A program made the position numbers and the translations under genes. The notes under the pieces were generated by a model. That model saw only the letters and a program-made list of their open reading frames with translations, ran no database searches and had not been told where the DNA came from. 64,000 bases of DNA from Armatimonadota bacterium (GTDB taxonomy: Bacteria > Armatimonadota > Fimbriimonadia > Fimbriimonadales > Fimbriimonadaceae): the NCBI GenBank assembly GCA_020161505.1, contig JAIUNY010000004.1, forward strand, positions 124,001 through 188,000, given 5' to 3'. Positions 1-8,341 of this stretch are shown piece after piece. The first letter of the stretch is position 1. The number at the start of each line of letters is the position of its first letter.

Positions 1-1717
1 TCGGTGCTGTGCTCGTCGCTCCGGTCTTGTCAGCCTCTTCGGCCTTCTTCAGCTCAGCTTCTTCCTTCTTCAGACGCTCAGCTTCTTCCTTCGCGGCGGC
101 ATCGGCAGCCGCCTTGGCTTCGGCTTCCTGCTTTTGATATTCGGCCTTCTCCGTCAACCAGCGATCGAGCTCGGCCTTCACCAGGTCATGCTGCTCTTGC
201 GTGTAGTGCTTTTCCTTCAGCCCGGCCCCGTTGATCTGACTGATTTGGGAATAGAGCGACTCGCCCATCTGGTCGTAATCCGAGTTGAACTGGGCAACCT
301 GGAGCAAGAAGTCGTGGCTGTCTTGATACCGCTTTTGCTCGTACAGGAACTGCGCGGCACTTAGTCGCAACGTGGGATCTTCGTACTCTTCCAGCACCCC
401 ACTGATGGCTTCGAGGCGGGCATCCACCATCTCGATACGTTCGGCTGTGGTGGAAATGGAGTAAAGCTCCTCGGTCAATTTGTAGCGCGTGAGCTTGTTG
501 AACCGAGCATCAATACTCGCGTCTGTAGTGTTGACCTTGTCCAGAAGCTCCGTCACCTTCGTCTTGAAGTCGGCTTGGTTGCTCCGAACTTCCTGGTCGT
601 TGAGCAACCGGGTGGAAGCATAAAGATTCTCAAGGCCAGCATCGGCAAACTTGAGAGCCGCGCTATCAATGGCGGCTTCAATCGCTTCTTGGAGCTTCTG
701 CTGAGCTCGGCCTTGCTGAGCGTTCTTCAGAAGTTCTGCCTTGTTCTTCTCAAAATCCTTCGGGAGATTCGGTGCGGCCTTGGTGAGCTTGAACAGAGCG
801 GGGGAGCCGTTCTGGTTGATGACCTCAGAAACCTCACCCGGCTTCAGGGACAGCAGAGCCTTGAGGTCAGACTGCGATTCCACGGTAGCGCGGGGCAGGG
901 TGACCTGTCGATCTTGCTCGGTCGATTTGGGCCAATACTTCTTTTGGGTGGCACCAAAGTCGGCACCGCCCTTGATCTCATCGAGAGCCTTGATGGCATC
1001 GTCTTCGCGCACCGAGATGTCCTTGGCAAGATCATTGAACCGGATGATCTGGAAGGTGAGATCGGTGTAGGAATTCTTGAGATCTTCTTCGGTGTACTTC
1101 TCTGCGGCTTGGAACTTCTCCAGGGCACCGTACATCAACAGCTGTGGCTCCACGCTTGGGCGCTTGGCGGCATCGTTGTAAGCCTCGACAAACTGGGTGA
1201 CGAGTTCGCCCTTCCACTCTGCCAGAGTCTTTCCACCCAGCATCGGCTTCAAAAGCTCGTCGATCTTCTGGGGCGTGGCGTCCAGCGGGATCATGCCAGA
1301 CATTTGCATCTGCGCAACCTGTCCGCGTGAGAACTCTTCGGCCATCTTTTCCGCGATGGGTTTCACGGTCTCGGCAGTCAGAACAACGCCCTTCTCTTTC
1401 GCGATCTGGCGCATCGCGCTCTCTTGCACCATTTGCACGAGCGTGGAACCGGTGATGGTGTATTCGCCATCCGGAGTTCCGCGCCCGCTGGTGCCTTGCA
1501 TGCGGTCGTGGTTGGTATTCACGCGGTCGTTGAACTCTTCAACTCCCACCTTGCGCCCGTTGATGGTGACCAGCGCGACAACGTCTTGCTTTTCCTGCCC
1601 GGGAGTGAAGAAAGGCATCGAGAAGACCATGCCCAGGATCATGAGAAGCGCGATGACGCCAAGGAAGACTTGGCATCCTTTCTTCTCCATCAATTTACGA
1701 ATACTGACAATATCCAC
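1..1717 (-). CDS. SurA/PpiD-like peptidyl-prolyl isomerase (3' end outside the window)
   Basis: About 572 codons are visible; the C-terminus lies beyond the window. The protein begins with a short basic stretch (IRKLMEKK) and one membrane segment at about residues 16-34, then a SurA_N-like chaperone domain. A weak parvulin-like region follows at about 225-350, with the phrase LKPGEVSEVI that is typical of PpiC domains. Next come a helical, TPR-like part and a charged K/E/A-rich coiled tail. That architecture suggests a membrane-anchored folding factor for exported proteins, like PpiD. I chose GTG 1717 because AAGGA sits 8 nt upstream; ATG 1690 has no ribosome site and would trim only nine residues. 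It is transcribed divergently from lexA. The parvulin domain is degenerate, so chaperone activity is more certain than isomerase activity. The assignment comes from architecture, not a database hit. Confidence 0.75.
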   Translation of the reverse strand, partial: MDIVSIRKLMEKKGCQVFLGVIALLMILGMVFSMPFFTPGQEKQDVVALVTINGRKVGVEEFNDRVNTNHDRMQGTSGRGTPDGEYTITGSTLVQMVQESAMRQIAKEKGVVLTAETVKPIAEKMAEEFSRGQVAQMQMSGMIPLDATPQKIDELLKPMLGGKTLAEWKGELVTQFVEAYNDAAKRPSVEPQLLMYGALEKFQAAEKYTEEDLKNSYTDLTFQIIRFNDLAKDISVREDDAIKALDEIKGGADFGATQKKYWPKSTEQDRQVTLPRATVESQSDLKALLSLKPGEVSEVINQNGSPALFKLTKAAPNLPKDFEKNKAELLKNAQQGRAQQKLQEAIEAAIDSAALKFADAGLENLYASTRLLNDQEVRSNQADFKTKVTELLDKVNTTDASIDARFNKLTRYKLTEELYSISTTAERIEMVDARLEAISGVLEEYEDPTLRLSAAQFLYEQKRYQDSHDFLLQVAQFNSDYDQMGESLYSQISQINGAGLKEKHYTQEQHDLVKAELDRWLTEKAEYQKQEAEAKAAADAAAKEEAERLKKEEAELKKAEEADKTGATSTAP

Positions 1718-1874
1718 CGGTGTTGTCCTTGTAGGTTGGTGAACGATTGTGGCACTAACTCGGTTCCACCGGATTTCTCGTCGGGTCTGTTGATCCTGGC
1801 AAAAGCCGCACGAGACCCTTGACTGGTAGACAGAAGATGTGGTAATTGTGTTGAAAGATAGACGGAAAGGTGAT

Positions 1875-1886
1875 GAACATCTGTCC
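1875..1886 (+). promoter_or_regulatory. candidate SOS box upstream of lexA
   Basis: GAACATCTGTCC resembles the GAAC-N4-GTTC core of Gram-positive-type LexA boxes, with one mismatch in the second half-site. It lies 18 nt before the lexA ATG, where autorepression would be expected. A possible -35 TTGACT lies at 1819-1824. No second box was recognised elsewhere in the window, so the call rests on position and one imperfect match. Confidence 0.35.
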
Positions 1887-1904
1887 GGCTGTCGAGGCTC
1901 CGCT

Positions 1905-2534
1905 ATGGCAAAAGGACTGACGACTCGGCAAGAGGCCATTCTCCGATTTGTGGCAGATTATCAGCAAGAAGCTGGCTATCCGCCTTCGATCCGCGAGATC
2001 GGCAACCATTTCAGCATTGGCTCGCTTCGCGGAGTCACCGTGCACCTCGATGCTCTAGAAAAGAAAGGGTTCATCGAGCGAGCCAACACGCCACGGTCCA
2101 TCAAAATCGTGCACCCCGCATTCCAGACTCAAATGAACGTCACGATGCTGCCCTTGCTCGGCAACATCGCCGCAGGCGTGCCGATTCTCGCGCAGGAACA
2201 CACAGAAGATCTCATTCCGGTTCCGAGCGAGATGGTGCGGAATATTGCCAATGCGTTTATCCTGCGTGTTCGAGGCGATTCCATGTCGGGAGAAGGCATC
2301 AATCCACGCGATCTGGTGGTCATCAAGCCGCAAGCCACCGCCTCCCATGGCGATCTCGTGGCGGTTCTTCTTGGCGAAGAGGCCACGGTCAAGCGGATCC
2401 ATTTCCAAGGTCCGCGCATCCGTCTGATGCCCTCGAACCCGGCGTACGAACCGATTGAAGTCGAGCAAGAGGACGCACGAATCATCGGTCGTGTGGTGGG
2501 CCTCATGCGCGACTACGAAGGCATGGCGTTCTAA
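1905..2534 (+). CDS. lexA: LexA SOS repressor
   Basis: This is a 209-residue protein of normal LexA length. Residues 1-70 form the winged helix-turn-helix (TTRQEAILRF, then YPPSIREIG). Residues 80-205 form the S24 autoprotease domain. The self-cleavage site A90-G91 (NIAAGVPIL), catalytic Ser126 (GDSMSGEGI) and Lys163 (ATVKRI) are all present, so RecA-stimulated autocleavage should work. ATG 1905 is preferred over the upstream GTG/ATG options in the same frame: a GAGG lies 7 nt before it and the protein then starts at the family's usual position. It is divergent from the SurA-like gene and is followed by nrdJ after a structured 260-nt gap. DNA damage control of nucleotide reduction is plausible from this neighbourhood but not shown. 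Confidence 0.95.
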   Translation: MAKGLTTRQEAILRFVADYQQEAGYPPSIREIGNHFSIGSLRGVTVHLDALEKKGFIERANTPRSIKIVHPAFQTQMNVTMLPLLGNIAAGVPILAQEHTEDLIPVPSEMVRNIANAFILRVRGDSMSGEGINPRDLVVIKPQATASHGDLVAVLLGEEATVKRIHFQGPRIRLMPSNPAYEPIEVEQEDARIIGRVVGLMRDYEGMAF

Positions 2535-2567
2535 GGCCCTCGCCCGCCGAAGCGCGCCGATTGAACG

Positions 2568-2625
2568 GGCCACCGGATTTGACTTGTCTTCATCAAAATG
2601 GACAAGTTCGAGCCATCCGGTGGCC
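2568..2625 (+). other. large two-tier hairpin between lexA and nrdJ
   Basis: An 11-bp perfect outer stem (2568-2578 with 2615-2625, GGCCACCGGAT/ATCCGGTGGCC) encloses an internal loop and a 7-bp inner stem (2582-2588 with 2601-2607, ACTTGTC/GACAAGT) with a 12-nt loop. There is no U-tract after it, so it is not a classical intrinsic terminator. It could end lexA transcripts, protect an mRNA end, or be part of the nrdJ leader. Confidence 0.6.
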
Positions 2626-2697
2626 TCGTCTTATGTCGTGCCTCTGACAGAAACCTCTGCCAGTCCGCGCTTCCTTTTGCTCTTCGGAGCAAATCGA

Positions 2698-2791
2698 TTT
2701 GGGCCGGTGGGGGAGCCTGAGCCGTCGCTTCCCAGTCGAGAAAATCCGTCCCCCTGAGCAGCCCCGACCCGACTCCCAAACCGGCCAAGGA
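2698..2791 (+). promoter_or_regulatory. possible structured nrdJ leader that could occlude the ribosome site
   Basis: GGCCGGT at 2702-2708 is an exact complement of ACCGGCC at 2780-2786, which directly abuts the AAGGA ribosome site of nrdJ at 2787-2791. TTTGGG (2698-2703) and CCCAAA (2775-2780) form a competing pairing. Two exclusive folds around a ribosome site suggest leader-mediated control. I could not match it to the cobalamin riboswitch core, and no B12 box is visible. Confidence 0.3.
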
Positions 2792-2801
2792 AATCCACTT
2801 G

Positions 2802-4715
2802 ATGAACCTTGAACTTGGAACTCAACTGCTCTCCGACCTTGTCTGCCACGGCAAGTACGCCCAACATCGACCTGATTTCCAGCGCCGCGAAGTCTACGCG
2901 GAGATCGTGGACCGCAACCGGGAGATGCACCTCCGTCATTTCCCCGATCTTCGCAGGGAGATCGACCGCGCCTATTCCCTGGTGGAGTTGCGCCAAGTCT
3001 TGCCCTCCATGCGATCCATGCAGTTTGCGGGAAGAGGAATCGAAAAGATCCATGCCCGCATGTACAACTGCAGCTACTGCCTGATCGATCACCACGCGGT
3101 GTTTGCGGAAATCATGTTCTTGCTGCTGTGCGGGTGCGGTGTTGGCTATTCGGTGCAACGACACCATGTCACGCATCTGCCGCCCATCCAGCGCCCTGGG
3201 CCGAGCATGAAGTATCTCGTTGGTGACTCCATCGAAGGGTGGGCGGACGCGGTTCGGCATCTGATGAAGGCTTATCTGCAAGGTGCGCCGAGGCCCCGAT
3301 TTGATTTCAGCGACATCCGGGTAAAGGGGACGAAACTCAGCACAGGAGGACTCGCACCTGGCGCGGAGCCGTTGGCGGCTGCCCTGGATGCGGCCGAGGA
3401 GGTGCTTCGACGCAAGGCCCCCGGCGACAAGCTCAGTCCTCTGGACTGCCACGACATCATCTGCCACATCTCCGACGCCGTGCTCAGTGGGGGCATCCGG
3501 CGATCCGCGATGATCGCGCTGTTCGATGCCGACGACCATGAGATGCTCACCTGCAAGTTCCCGCAGAACTTCCAGTATCCGAGCGCAGAGCATCCGAGTG
3601 GGCTCAACCTCCAGCGGGCCCGGGCGAACAATTCCGCCGTGCTGGTTCGATCGGCGGCGAGCGAGGCGATGTTCCGACACATTTGGCACATCGCCCAGGA
3701 GAGTCAGGCGGGAGAGCCCGGCATCTTCTGGACAAACGATCCGACGAAGAACATGGGGACGAACCCTTGCGCGGAGATCGCGCTCAATCCGTTCAGCTTC
3801 TGCAATCTCACTGAGCTCAATGCAGCCAACGTCACCTCCCAGCAAGATTTGGAGGAAAGAGCCTGGGCGGCTGCGCTCCTCGGCACACTCCAGGCGGCGT
3901 ATACCGATTTTCACTATCTGAGACCGATCTGGCGAAATCGGACGGCGGCTGATGCGCTCCTCGGGGTCTCCATGACCGGGATCGCAGCGGGAGGCGTGAT
4001 GGATCTCGACTTACGGGCCGCCGCTGAGGTCGTCCGGCGCACGAACGAGGAATACGCCCCGGCGATCGGGGTGAATGTCGCGGCTCGAACAACCTGTGTC
4101 AAGCCGTCGGGAACGGCCTCGCTGGTGCTCGGGTGCAGCAGCGGGATTCATGCTTGGCACGACGACTTCTACTTGCGCCGCGTCAGGCTGGGGCGCGATG
4201 AGCCGATTGCCCGCTTCTTGGTCGAGCACCATCCAGAGATCATCGAGCGATCCGTCGAGCGACCTGAAAGTGAAGTCATCGTCGCCGTTCCTCTGCGCGC
4301 ACCAGAAGGATCGCAAACCAGACAAGAGAGTCCGCTCGACCTGCTGCACCGGGTGGAGCGAATCAGCAACGAGTGGATCGCACCCGGTCACCGCGAAGGC
4401 CTGAATCGCCACAATGTCTCCTGCACCGTGAATATCAAAGATCACGAGTGGGGTGAGGTGGCTGACTGGCTCTGGGCGCACCGCGATGGCTACTCAGCCA
4501 TGAGCTGCTATCCCTACTACGACTCCTGCTATATTCAGCCTCCCTTTGAAACTCTGCACCAATCGGAGTTTGAAGCCCGGGCGTCCCAGCTCCGTCCGGT
4601 CGATTTCAGTCGGGTCGAGGATTCCACGATGCTGATCATGGAGCAGGAGAGTGCGTGCTCCGGAGGTGCGTGCGAGATCACTTCTCTGGGGAATGGGGTT
4701 GCCTCAGTGATCTGA
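2802..4715 (+). CDS. nrdJ: adenosylcobalamin-dependent (class II) ribonucleotide reductase, monomeric RTPR type
   Basis: This enzyme reduces ribonucleotides to deoxyribonucleotides using a cobalamin-generated thiyl radical, so it does not depend on oxygen. The 637-residue protein follows the Lactobacillus RTPR layout. An early redox cysteine (about C90, in YNCSYC) and the substrate-site motif NPCAEI with the likely radical Cys323 are present. The C-terminal shuttle pair lies in CSGGACE (C619, C624). The phrases DSIEGWADAV and VKPSGTAS also match the family. It is about 100 residues shorter than the Lactobacillus enzyme, mainly in the N-terminal half. TTG 2799 has a slightly better distance from AAGGA (7 nt) than ATG 2802 (10 nt); they differ by one residue. 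It is a single gene with a folded leader, ending at a hairpin shared with the convergent gene. Confidence 0.9.
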   Translation: MNLELGTQLLSDLVCHGKYAQHRPDFQRREVYAEIVDRNREMHLRHFPDLRREIDRAYSLVELRQVLPSMRSMQFAGRGIEKIHARMYNCSYCLIDHHAVFAEIMFLLLCGCGVGYSVQRHHVTHLPPIQRPGPSMKYLVGDSIEGWADAVRHLMKAYLQGAPRPRFDFSDIRVKGTKLSTGGLAPGAEPLAAALDAAEEVLRRKAPGDKLSPLDCHDIICHISDAVLSGGIRRSAMIALFDADDHEMLTCKFPQNFQYPSAEHPSGLNLQRARANNSAVLVRSAASEAMFRHIWHIAQESQAGEPGIFWTNDPTKNMGTNPCAEIALNPFSFCNLTELNAANVTSQQDLEERAWAAALLGTLQAAYTDFHYLRPIWRNRTAADALLGVSMTGIAAGGVMDLDLRAAAEVVRRTNEEYAPAIGVNVAARTTCVKPSGTASLVLGCSSGIHAWHDDFYLRRVRLGRDEPIARFLVEHHPEIIERSVERPESEVIVAVPLRAPEGSQTRQESPLDLLHRVERISNEWIAPGHREGLNRHNVSCTVNIKDHEWGEVADWLWAHRDGYSAMSCYPYYDSCYIQPPFETLHQSEFEARASQLRPVDFSRVEDSTMLIMEQESACSGGACEITSLGNGVASVI

Positions 4716-4732
4716 GCGTATCCCCGGATGAG

Positions 4733-4770
4733 GCGTGGCTTGCCGGAACTGAACTCCCGGCAGGCCACGC
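4733..4770. terminator. hairpin between convergent genes
   Basis: The 14-bp stem (4733-4746 with 4757-4770) has a single G-U pair and a 10-nt loop. It lies in the 64-nt gap between convergent genes, where it could end transcripts from both sides. It lacks a U-tract on either strand, so it is terminator-like rather than classical. Confidence 0.55.
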
Positions 4771-4779
4771 GGAGAAACG

Positions 4780-5274
4780 TTAGGGTTTTACTTGAATATC
4801 ATCCACAAACCAGTCGGATTCCAGGCTGTTGCGCAGAATCGTGAGGTGGATGGTTGCGGGGCGTTTCTCGAATTCGCCTTTGAACTCGATCTCGGCAAGG
4901 ATCACGCCTTTGTCATCAATTTCCCGGGCGCGGGTTTGATTCGCCGTCATGGCCGTATGGCTCCTGAGTTTGCCGAGCGTGGACTTCATTTCTCCGAAGT
5001 CGCCTTTCCTGAGCTCGTCCGCATAGTCAGGAGTAGAGATTTCCAACCACTTCTCCTCGCTCATTTGCTCGAAGGCCAAAATCACTCGCTCTTCGCCAAA
5101 TTCGGCGGCTTCGCCGCGAATTCTGCCGTGTCCGTCCATCCAAAACCAGAGCACTCCGGCGAGCGGAAAGAGCAGGAAAATGCCCATAAACATGAGCTTT
5201 ATGCCCTTGGAGTCGCGGTTCCGGATTTCCGTGACGACCCCTTCTTCGTTGGTGATGAATGACTTTTCTTGCAT
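4780..5274 (-). CDS. small membrane-anchored protein of unknown function
   Basis: I do not recognise this 164-residue protein. A short N-terminal cytoplasmic part is followed by one hydrophobic segment at about residues 28-46 (LMFMGIFLLFPLAGVLWFW). The remaining ~115 residues are soluble and charged, with alternating strands such as WFVDDIQV at the end. The body looks like a small NTF2/DUF4878-like lipoprotein-type domain, but that is a guess. Codon use looks like that of its neighbours. It starts 24 nt after the next membrane protein gene on the same strand, so the two may be co-transcribed. Confidence 0.7.
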   Translation of the reverse strand: MQEKSFITNEEGVVTEIRNRDSKGIKLMFMGIFLLFPLAGVLWFWMDGHGRIRGEAAEFGEERVILAFEQMSEEKWLEISTPDYADELRKGDFGEMKSTLGKLRSHTAMTANQTRAREIDDKGVILAEIEFKGEFEKRPATIHLTILRNSLESDWFVDDIQVKP

Positions 5275-5298
5275 CGTCTTAGTCCGTCGAAAAGTGTG

Positions 5299-5850
5299 TT
5301 ATCGGCCTTGCCAAAGGTCAAACAGAATCAGCTGCCCGCCAAAGATGCCGATCCAGAGAAGGAGCCTCAACCCCACGACGGCGGGCTTGCTCATCCCGGG
5401 CAAGGGAATCTTCATCATCAGATAGCCGAGAAAGATCGCGGATCCGAGCAGGCCCTGGTTGTTGATGGGGTGGTAGGGCAGGGAGTCCAGTCGATACACC
5501 CGGGTGGAGTCAGGCGTCATGGCCCGGATGAGCTCGAACCAGCAAAGGCTTGCCCCGGCCACGCATGCGAGGGCAATGATCGTTGCCCACACACCCGCCT
5601 TGCGCCAGGCGAAAATCCACGAGGCCACACACACCACGATGATGGCATCAATCACCACGCTGATCAAGTGAAGCGTCCGAATCCCCTCGCCTTGCATGTA
5701 GTAGCTCAGGGCTGTTTGAGCCATTGGCTTTGTCGCCAGCGCACGAATTTGGGTCGCGGCGAGCGCCGTACACCCAAATCCCAGCAACCACTCCGCCCAT
5801 CCCGGTCCCTCGTATTTGCCCCGAGTGGATGCGCCGAGTGCGTCGCTCAC
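5299..5850 (-). CDS. multi-pass membrane protein of unknown function
   Basis: This 183-residue protein has about five hydrophobic segments, near residues 19-40, 58-80, 84-107, 134-150 and 158-178, and no recognised motif. The GTG start at 5850 lies one base after the stop of the Gfo/Idh oxidoreductase gene (TAA-C-GTG), so it is almost certainly translated from the same message. The tight spacing links it to sugar or cyclitol metabolism only by association. Confidence 0.7.
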   Translation of the reverse strand: MSDALGASTRGKYEGPGWAEWLLGFGCTALAATQIRALATKPMAQTALSYYMQGEGIRTLHLISVVIDAIIVVCVASWIFAWRKAGVWATIIALACVAGASLCWFELIRAMTPDSTRVYRLDSLPYHPINNQGLLGSAIFLGYLMMKIPLPGMSKPAVVGLRLLLWIGIFGGQLILFDLWQGR

Positions 5851-5851
5851 G

Positions 5852-6946
5852 TTAGTCCTTCAGCTCGGCGGCGGGCATCAGAGCCGGTTGCGCCACGCCC
5901 GAATCCAGAGTGATGTGGCGGCCTTCATCGCTCGATGTGTGGGCGGAGTGCATCACATCCAGCACGTGATAGGCCAGTTCGCCATTCGCTCGGTGAGGCC
6001 GGTTGCTGCGGATCGCCAGGGCCATATCCAGGACGCCGAGTCCTCGAGCATTTTCCGCATAAGGGCGGGTGATTTCAATCTCTTCCCACGTGTCGCTTCC
6101 CACGCGCTTGAGTGAGATCGGGCCGCCGAAGAAGTTCGGATCCGGGACCCGAAGAGTGGCCTTACTTCCGTAGACCTCGATGTGCTTCAGATCGGTGCCC
6201 GCCATGGTGTCAAAGCTCGTGGTGAGCTGACCGATTGGACCTTTCACAAACTCCAAGGTTGAAACGATGTGGGTCGGGGTGTCGACGGTGAGAACCGTGC
6301 CCGCCAAAGGTTGGCTGCTGACTGTTCGAGTGGGGAAGCTGGTGCGCGTGATGCCGCTGACCCGCGAGACCGGGCCAAAAAGCTGCACGAGAGCGGACAC
6401 GTAATACGGCCCCATATCGAAGAGGGGTCCACCGCCGACTTGGTAGTAGAACGTCGGGTTCGGGTGCCAGGCCTCTACGCCGGAGCTCATCATGAAGGCA
6501 TTGAATCCAACCAGTTCGCCGATTTCGCCGCTATCAATGAGCTCGCGACAGGTTTGGATTCCCGCGCCCAGAACCGTGTCCGGCGCGCAGCCGAGTCGGA
6601 CTCCCTTACTCGCGGCGAGCTCCACCAGCTCTCGCCCTTCATAGAGGCCAATGGCCAGCGGTTTTTCGTTGTAGACGTGTTTGCCGGCATTCAAAGCGAG
6701 CTTCGCGACATCAAAGTGAGCGGCTGGAATCGTCAAATCCACGACGATCTCGATCTCCGGATGAGCCAGCATCTCATCGACGGTGAGGACATGGGGAACC
6801 TTGTACTCGTCCGCCTTGGCCTGAGCGCGAGAAGCGTCCAGATCGGCGACGGCAAAGAGGTCAGTCGCATCGTATTTGGAGAGATTCTCGAGGTAGATGC
6901 CGCTGATGTTGCCGCACCCAATGATGCCGACCTTGGTTGCTTCCAT
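5852..6946 (-). CDS. Gfo/Idh/MocA family NAD(P)-dependent oxidoreductase
   Basis: This is a 364-residue cytoplasmic dehydrogenase. Residues 1-120 form a Rossmann domain with the dinucleotide-binding loop GIIGCGNISG near the start. The family signature EKPLA appears around residue 95, where the lysine is part of the active site. The C-terminal alpha/beta dimerisation domain begins near FNAFMMSSG and includes the conserved FDMGPYY. Members act on sugars, cyclitols or their derivatives; the exact substrate cannot be read from the sequence. ATG 6946 gives the normal N-terminus (MEATKVGIIG). It is the first gene of a short minus-strand group whose next member starts one base later, and it is divergent from the J-domain/WD40 gene. 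Confidence 0.9.
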   Translation of the reverse strand: MEATKVGIIGCGNISGIYLENLSKYDATDLFAVADLDASRAQAKADEYKVPHVLTVDEMLAHPEIEIVVDLTIPAAHFDVAKLALNAGKHVYNEKPLAIGLYEGRELVELAASKGVRLGCAPDTVLGAGIQTCRELIDSGEIGELVGFNAFMMSSGVEAWHPNPTFYYQVGGGPLFDMGPYYVSALVQLFGPVSRVSGITRTSFPTRTVSSQPLAGTVLTVDTPTHIVSTLEFVKGPIGQLTTSFDTMAGTDLKHIEVYGSKATLRVPDPNFFGGPISLKRVGSDTWEEIEITRPYAENARGLGVLDMALAIRSNRPHRANGELAYHVLDVMHSAHTSSDEGRHITLDSGVAQPALMPAAELKD

Positions 6947-7034
6947 GGCTCTATTCTGACTGACCGGCTCTCAGTCAATCCAGGCGGAACGGCCCGGAAT
7001 CGACTCTTCCGCGCCTCATAATTGAGAAATCGCT

Positions 7035-8210
7035 TTGGCCACGCATTACGAGACGCTGGGTGTCCGCCCGAAAGCCGCCCTAGAAGAGGTGCGCGATGCC
7101 TACCGTCGGTTGGCCCGCACCTATCACCCCGACGTCAATCCCGATCCGAAAGCCCACGAGCAAATGGCTCAGATCAACGTGGCGTTCGAAGTGCTCAGCG
7201 ATCCTGTACGCCGGATGGAGTACGACGCGACCCTCGGATTTCGATCCGCCGAACGAGAGTCTCGCCAAACCGAAGCTCGCCGACCTGCGGCGGTTCAGGC
7301 GCAGATTTATCGCCGGTTGCGCGATCACGGAACGCCCATCTATGGGCTTGGGTTCGAACCAGGTTCGGGGCGATTGGTCAGCAGCAGCTTCGACAACGAG
7401 GTGTTCTGGTGGGATGATCGATTCGAGCATCCTCGCGCGCGGCATAAGTTCGAAGGCGGAGTCGTGAACACCATTTCCGTTCCACGCCGCGATGCGGTGG
7501 TCGCGGCGGGTAGCAGCGAGCAACTCTTGCACTGTTGGTCGTACGGAATGGACCGTCCCACGAGCTGGCGTCAGGCTCCCAAGAGCTGGGTCTGCAATGT
7601 CGCGCCGAGCCCGGATGGAAAGTTCTTGGCTTACGGCAGTCTCGATCATGGGCTGCGCATCGCGACGGTGCCGCATGGCCGCGAGGTGTACTCCAACTTC
7701 TCACACAAGGAGGCCGTGACCTCGGTGTCGTGGGCGCGGGATTCGCGGACACTTGCCACGGGATCGGCGGATGCGACGGTCAAGGTTTTCGATGCAATCG
7801 CGGGCCGCGAGCTTCACACCTTCCAACAGGTGCGGTCTTTGGTGACCGCTCTGGCGTTTAGTCCGAACGGCAACTGGCTGGCTGTCGCGGCGGTGGATCT
7901 CTCGATTCGCGTGTTCCGGATGCGCGATTTCACTCTGCAGAAGACGTTTTATGGACACGATCGCCCGATCGAGTCGATTGCTTTTCATCCCCGCAACTGG
8001 CTGCTCGCGACGGCAAGCCGAGATGGCTCGCTTGGGCTCTGGAACATCCGGCATGGCATCGGGCATGGTCAGATCGAGGCTTCTCACCAGCCTCTGAGCT
8101 CTGTCGCCTTCGCCCCGGATGGTCGGCATTTGGTGGCAGGGGGGCTGGATAAGATCCTGCGTGTGTGGAGGCTCTCCGCCACCGCCGGCGCGGCTCCGGA
8201 ATCGGAGTAG
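7035..8210 (+). CDS. J-domain/WD40-repeat fusion protein
   Basis: Residues 1-70 are a complete DnaJ J-domain with the HPD triad intact at 31-33 (TYHPDVNPD), so it should stimulate an Hsp70 ATPase. Residues from about 90 onward are WD40-like repeats. The recurring phrases are SVSWARDSRTLATGSADATVKVF, split here only by repeat boundaries, then ALAFSPNGNWLAVA, SIAFHPRNWLLATAS and SVAFAPDGRHLVAGG. About seven repeats can be made out, enough for one propeller. No zinc-finger or client-binding DnaJ C-terminal domain is present. The start is TTG 7035; there is no better codon that preserves the J-domain. A propeller joined to a J-domain suggests a scaffold bringing DnaK to a partner. The partner is unknown. 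Confidence 0.88.
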   Translation: MATHYETLGVRPKAALEEVRDAYRRLARTYHPDVNPDPKAHEQMAQINVAFEVLSDPVRRMEYDATLGFRSAERESRQTEARRPAAVQAQIYRRLRDHGTPIYGLGFEPGSGRLVSSSFDNEVFWWDDRFEHPRARHKFEGGVVNTISVPRRDAVVAAGSSEQLLHCWSYGMDRPTSWRQAPKSWVCNVAPSPDGKFLAYGSLDHGLRIATVPHGREVYSNFSHKEAVTSVSWARDSRTLATGSADATVKVFDAIAGRELHTFQQVRSLVTALAFSPNGNWLAVAAVDLSIRVFRMRDFTLQKTFYGHDRPIESIAFHPRNWLLATASRDGSLGLWNIRHGIGHGQIEASHQPLSSVAFAPDGRHLVAGGLDKILRVWRLSATAGAAPESE

Positions 8211-8341
8211 GCGGCTCGCCGGATCTCCGCCTCTCCGCCTCGTCGATTTGGGACACTTTCCTCTCTCTGAGAGATGGTGGAGATGTCGTCGTTGGGGATT
8301 TGGTGGTCTCCCGACCCTGAAGAGGTCGGGGCACTCGGCGC
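8211..8341. other. intergenic gap with one palindromic repeat
   Basis: This gap separates the convergent J-domain/WD40 and CPBP genes. Its only clear structure is the 26-bp imperfect palindrome at 8309-8334, listed separately. Confidence 0.5.
8309..8334 (+). repeat. 26-bp dispersed palindromic repeat, copy 1
   Basis: TCCCGACC...GGTCGGGGCAC forms a stem of about 7-8 bp. Near-identical copies occur at 39696-39721 (inverted) and 39764-39789. All three lie between genes, like REP-type elements. It sits at the 3' ends of two convergent genes and might also work as a terminator. Confidence 0.6.

Noticed and set aside
2650-2800. Cobalamin riboswitch before nrdJ
   Set aside because: No B12 box and no conserved AdoCbl core could be matched; only generic stems near the ribosome site remain.
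2631-3914. A 427-codon frame antisense to nrdJ
   Set aside because: It overlaps the catalytic part of the reductase on the other strand and has no domain signature.
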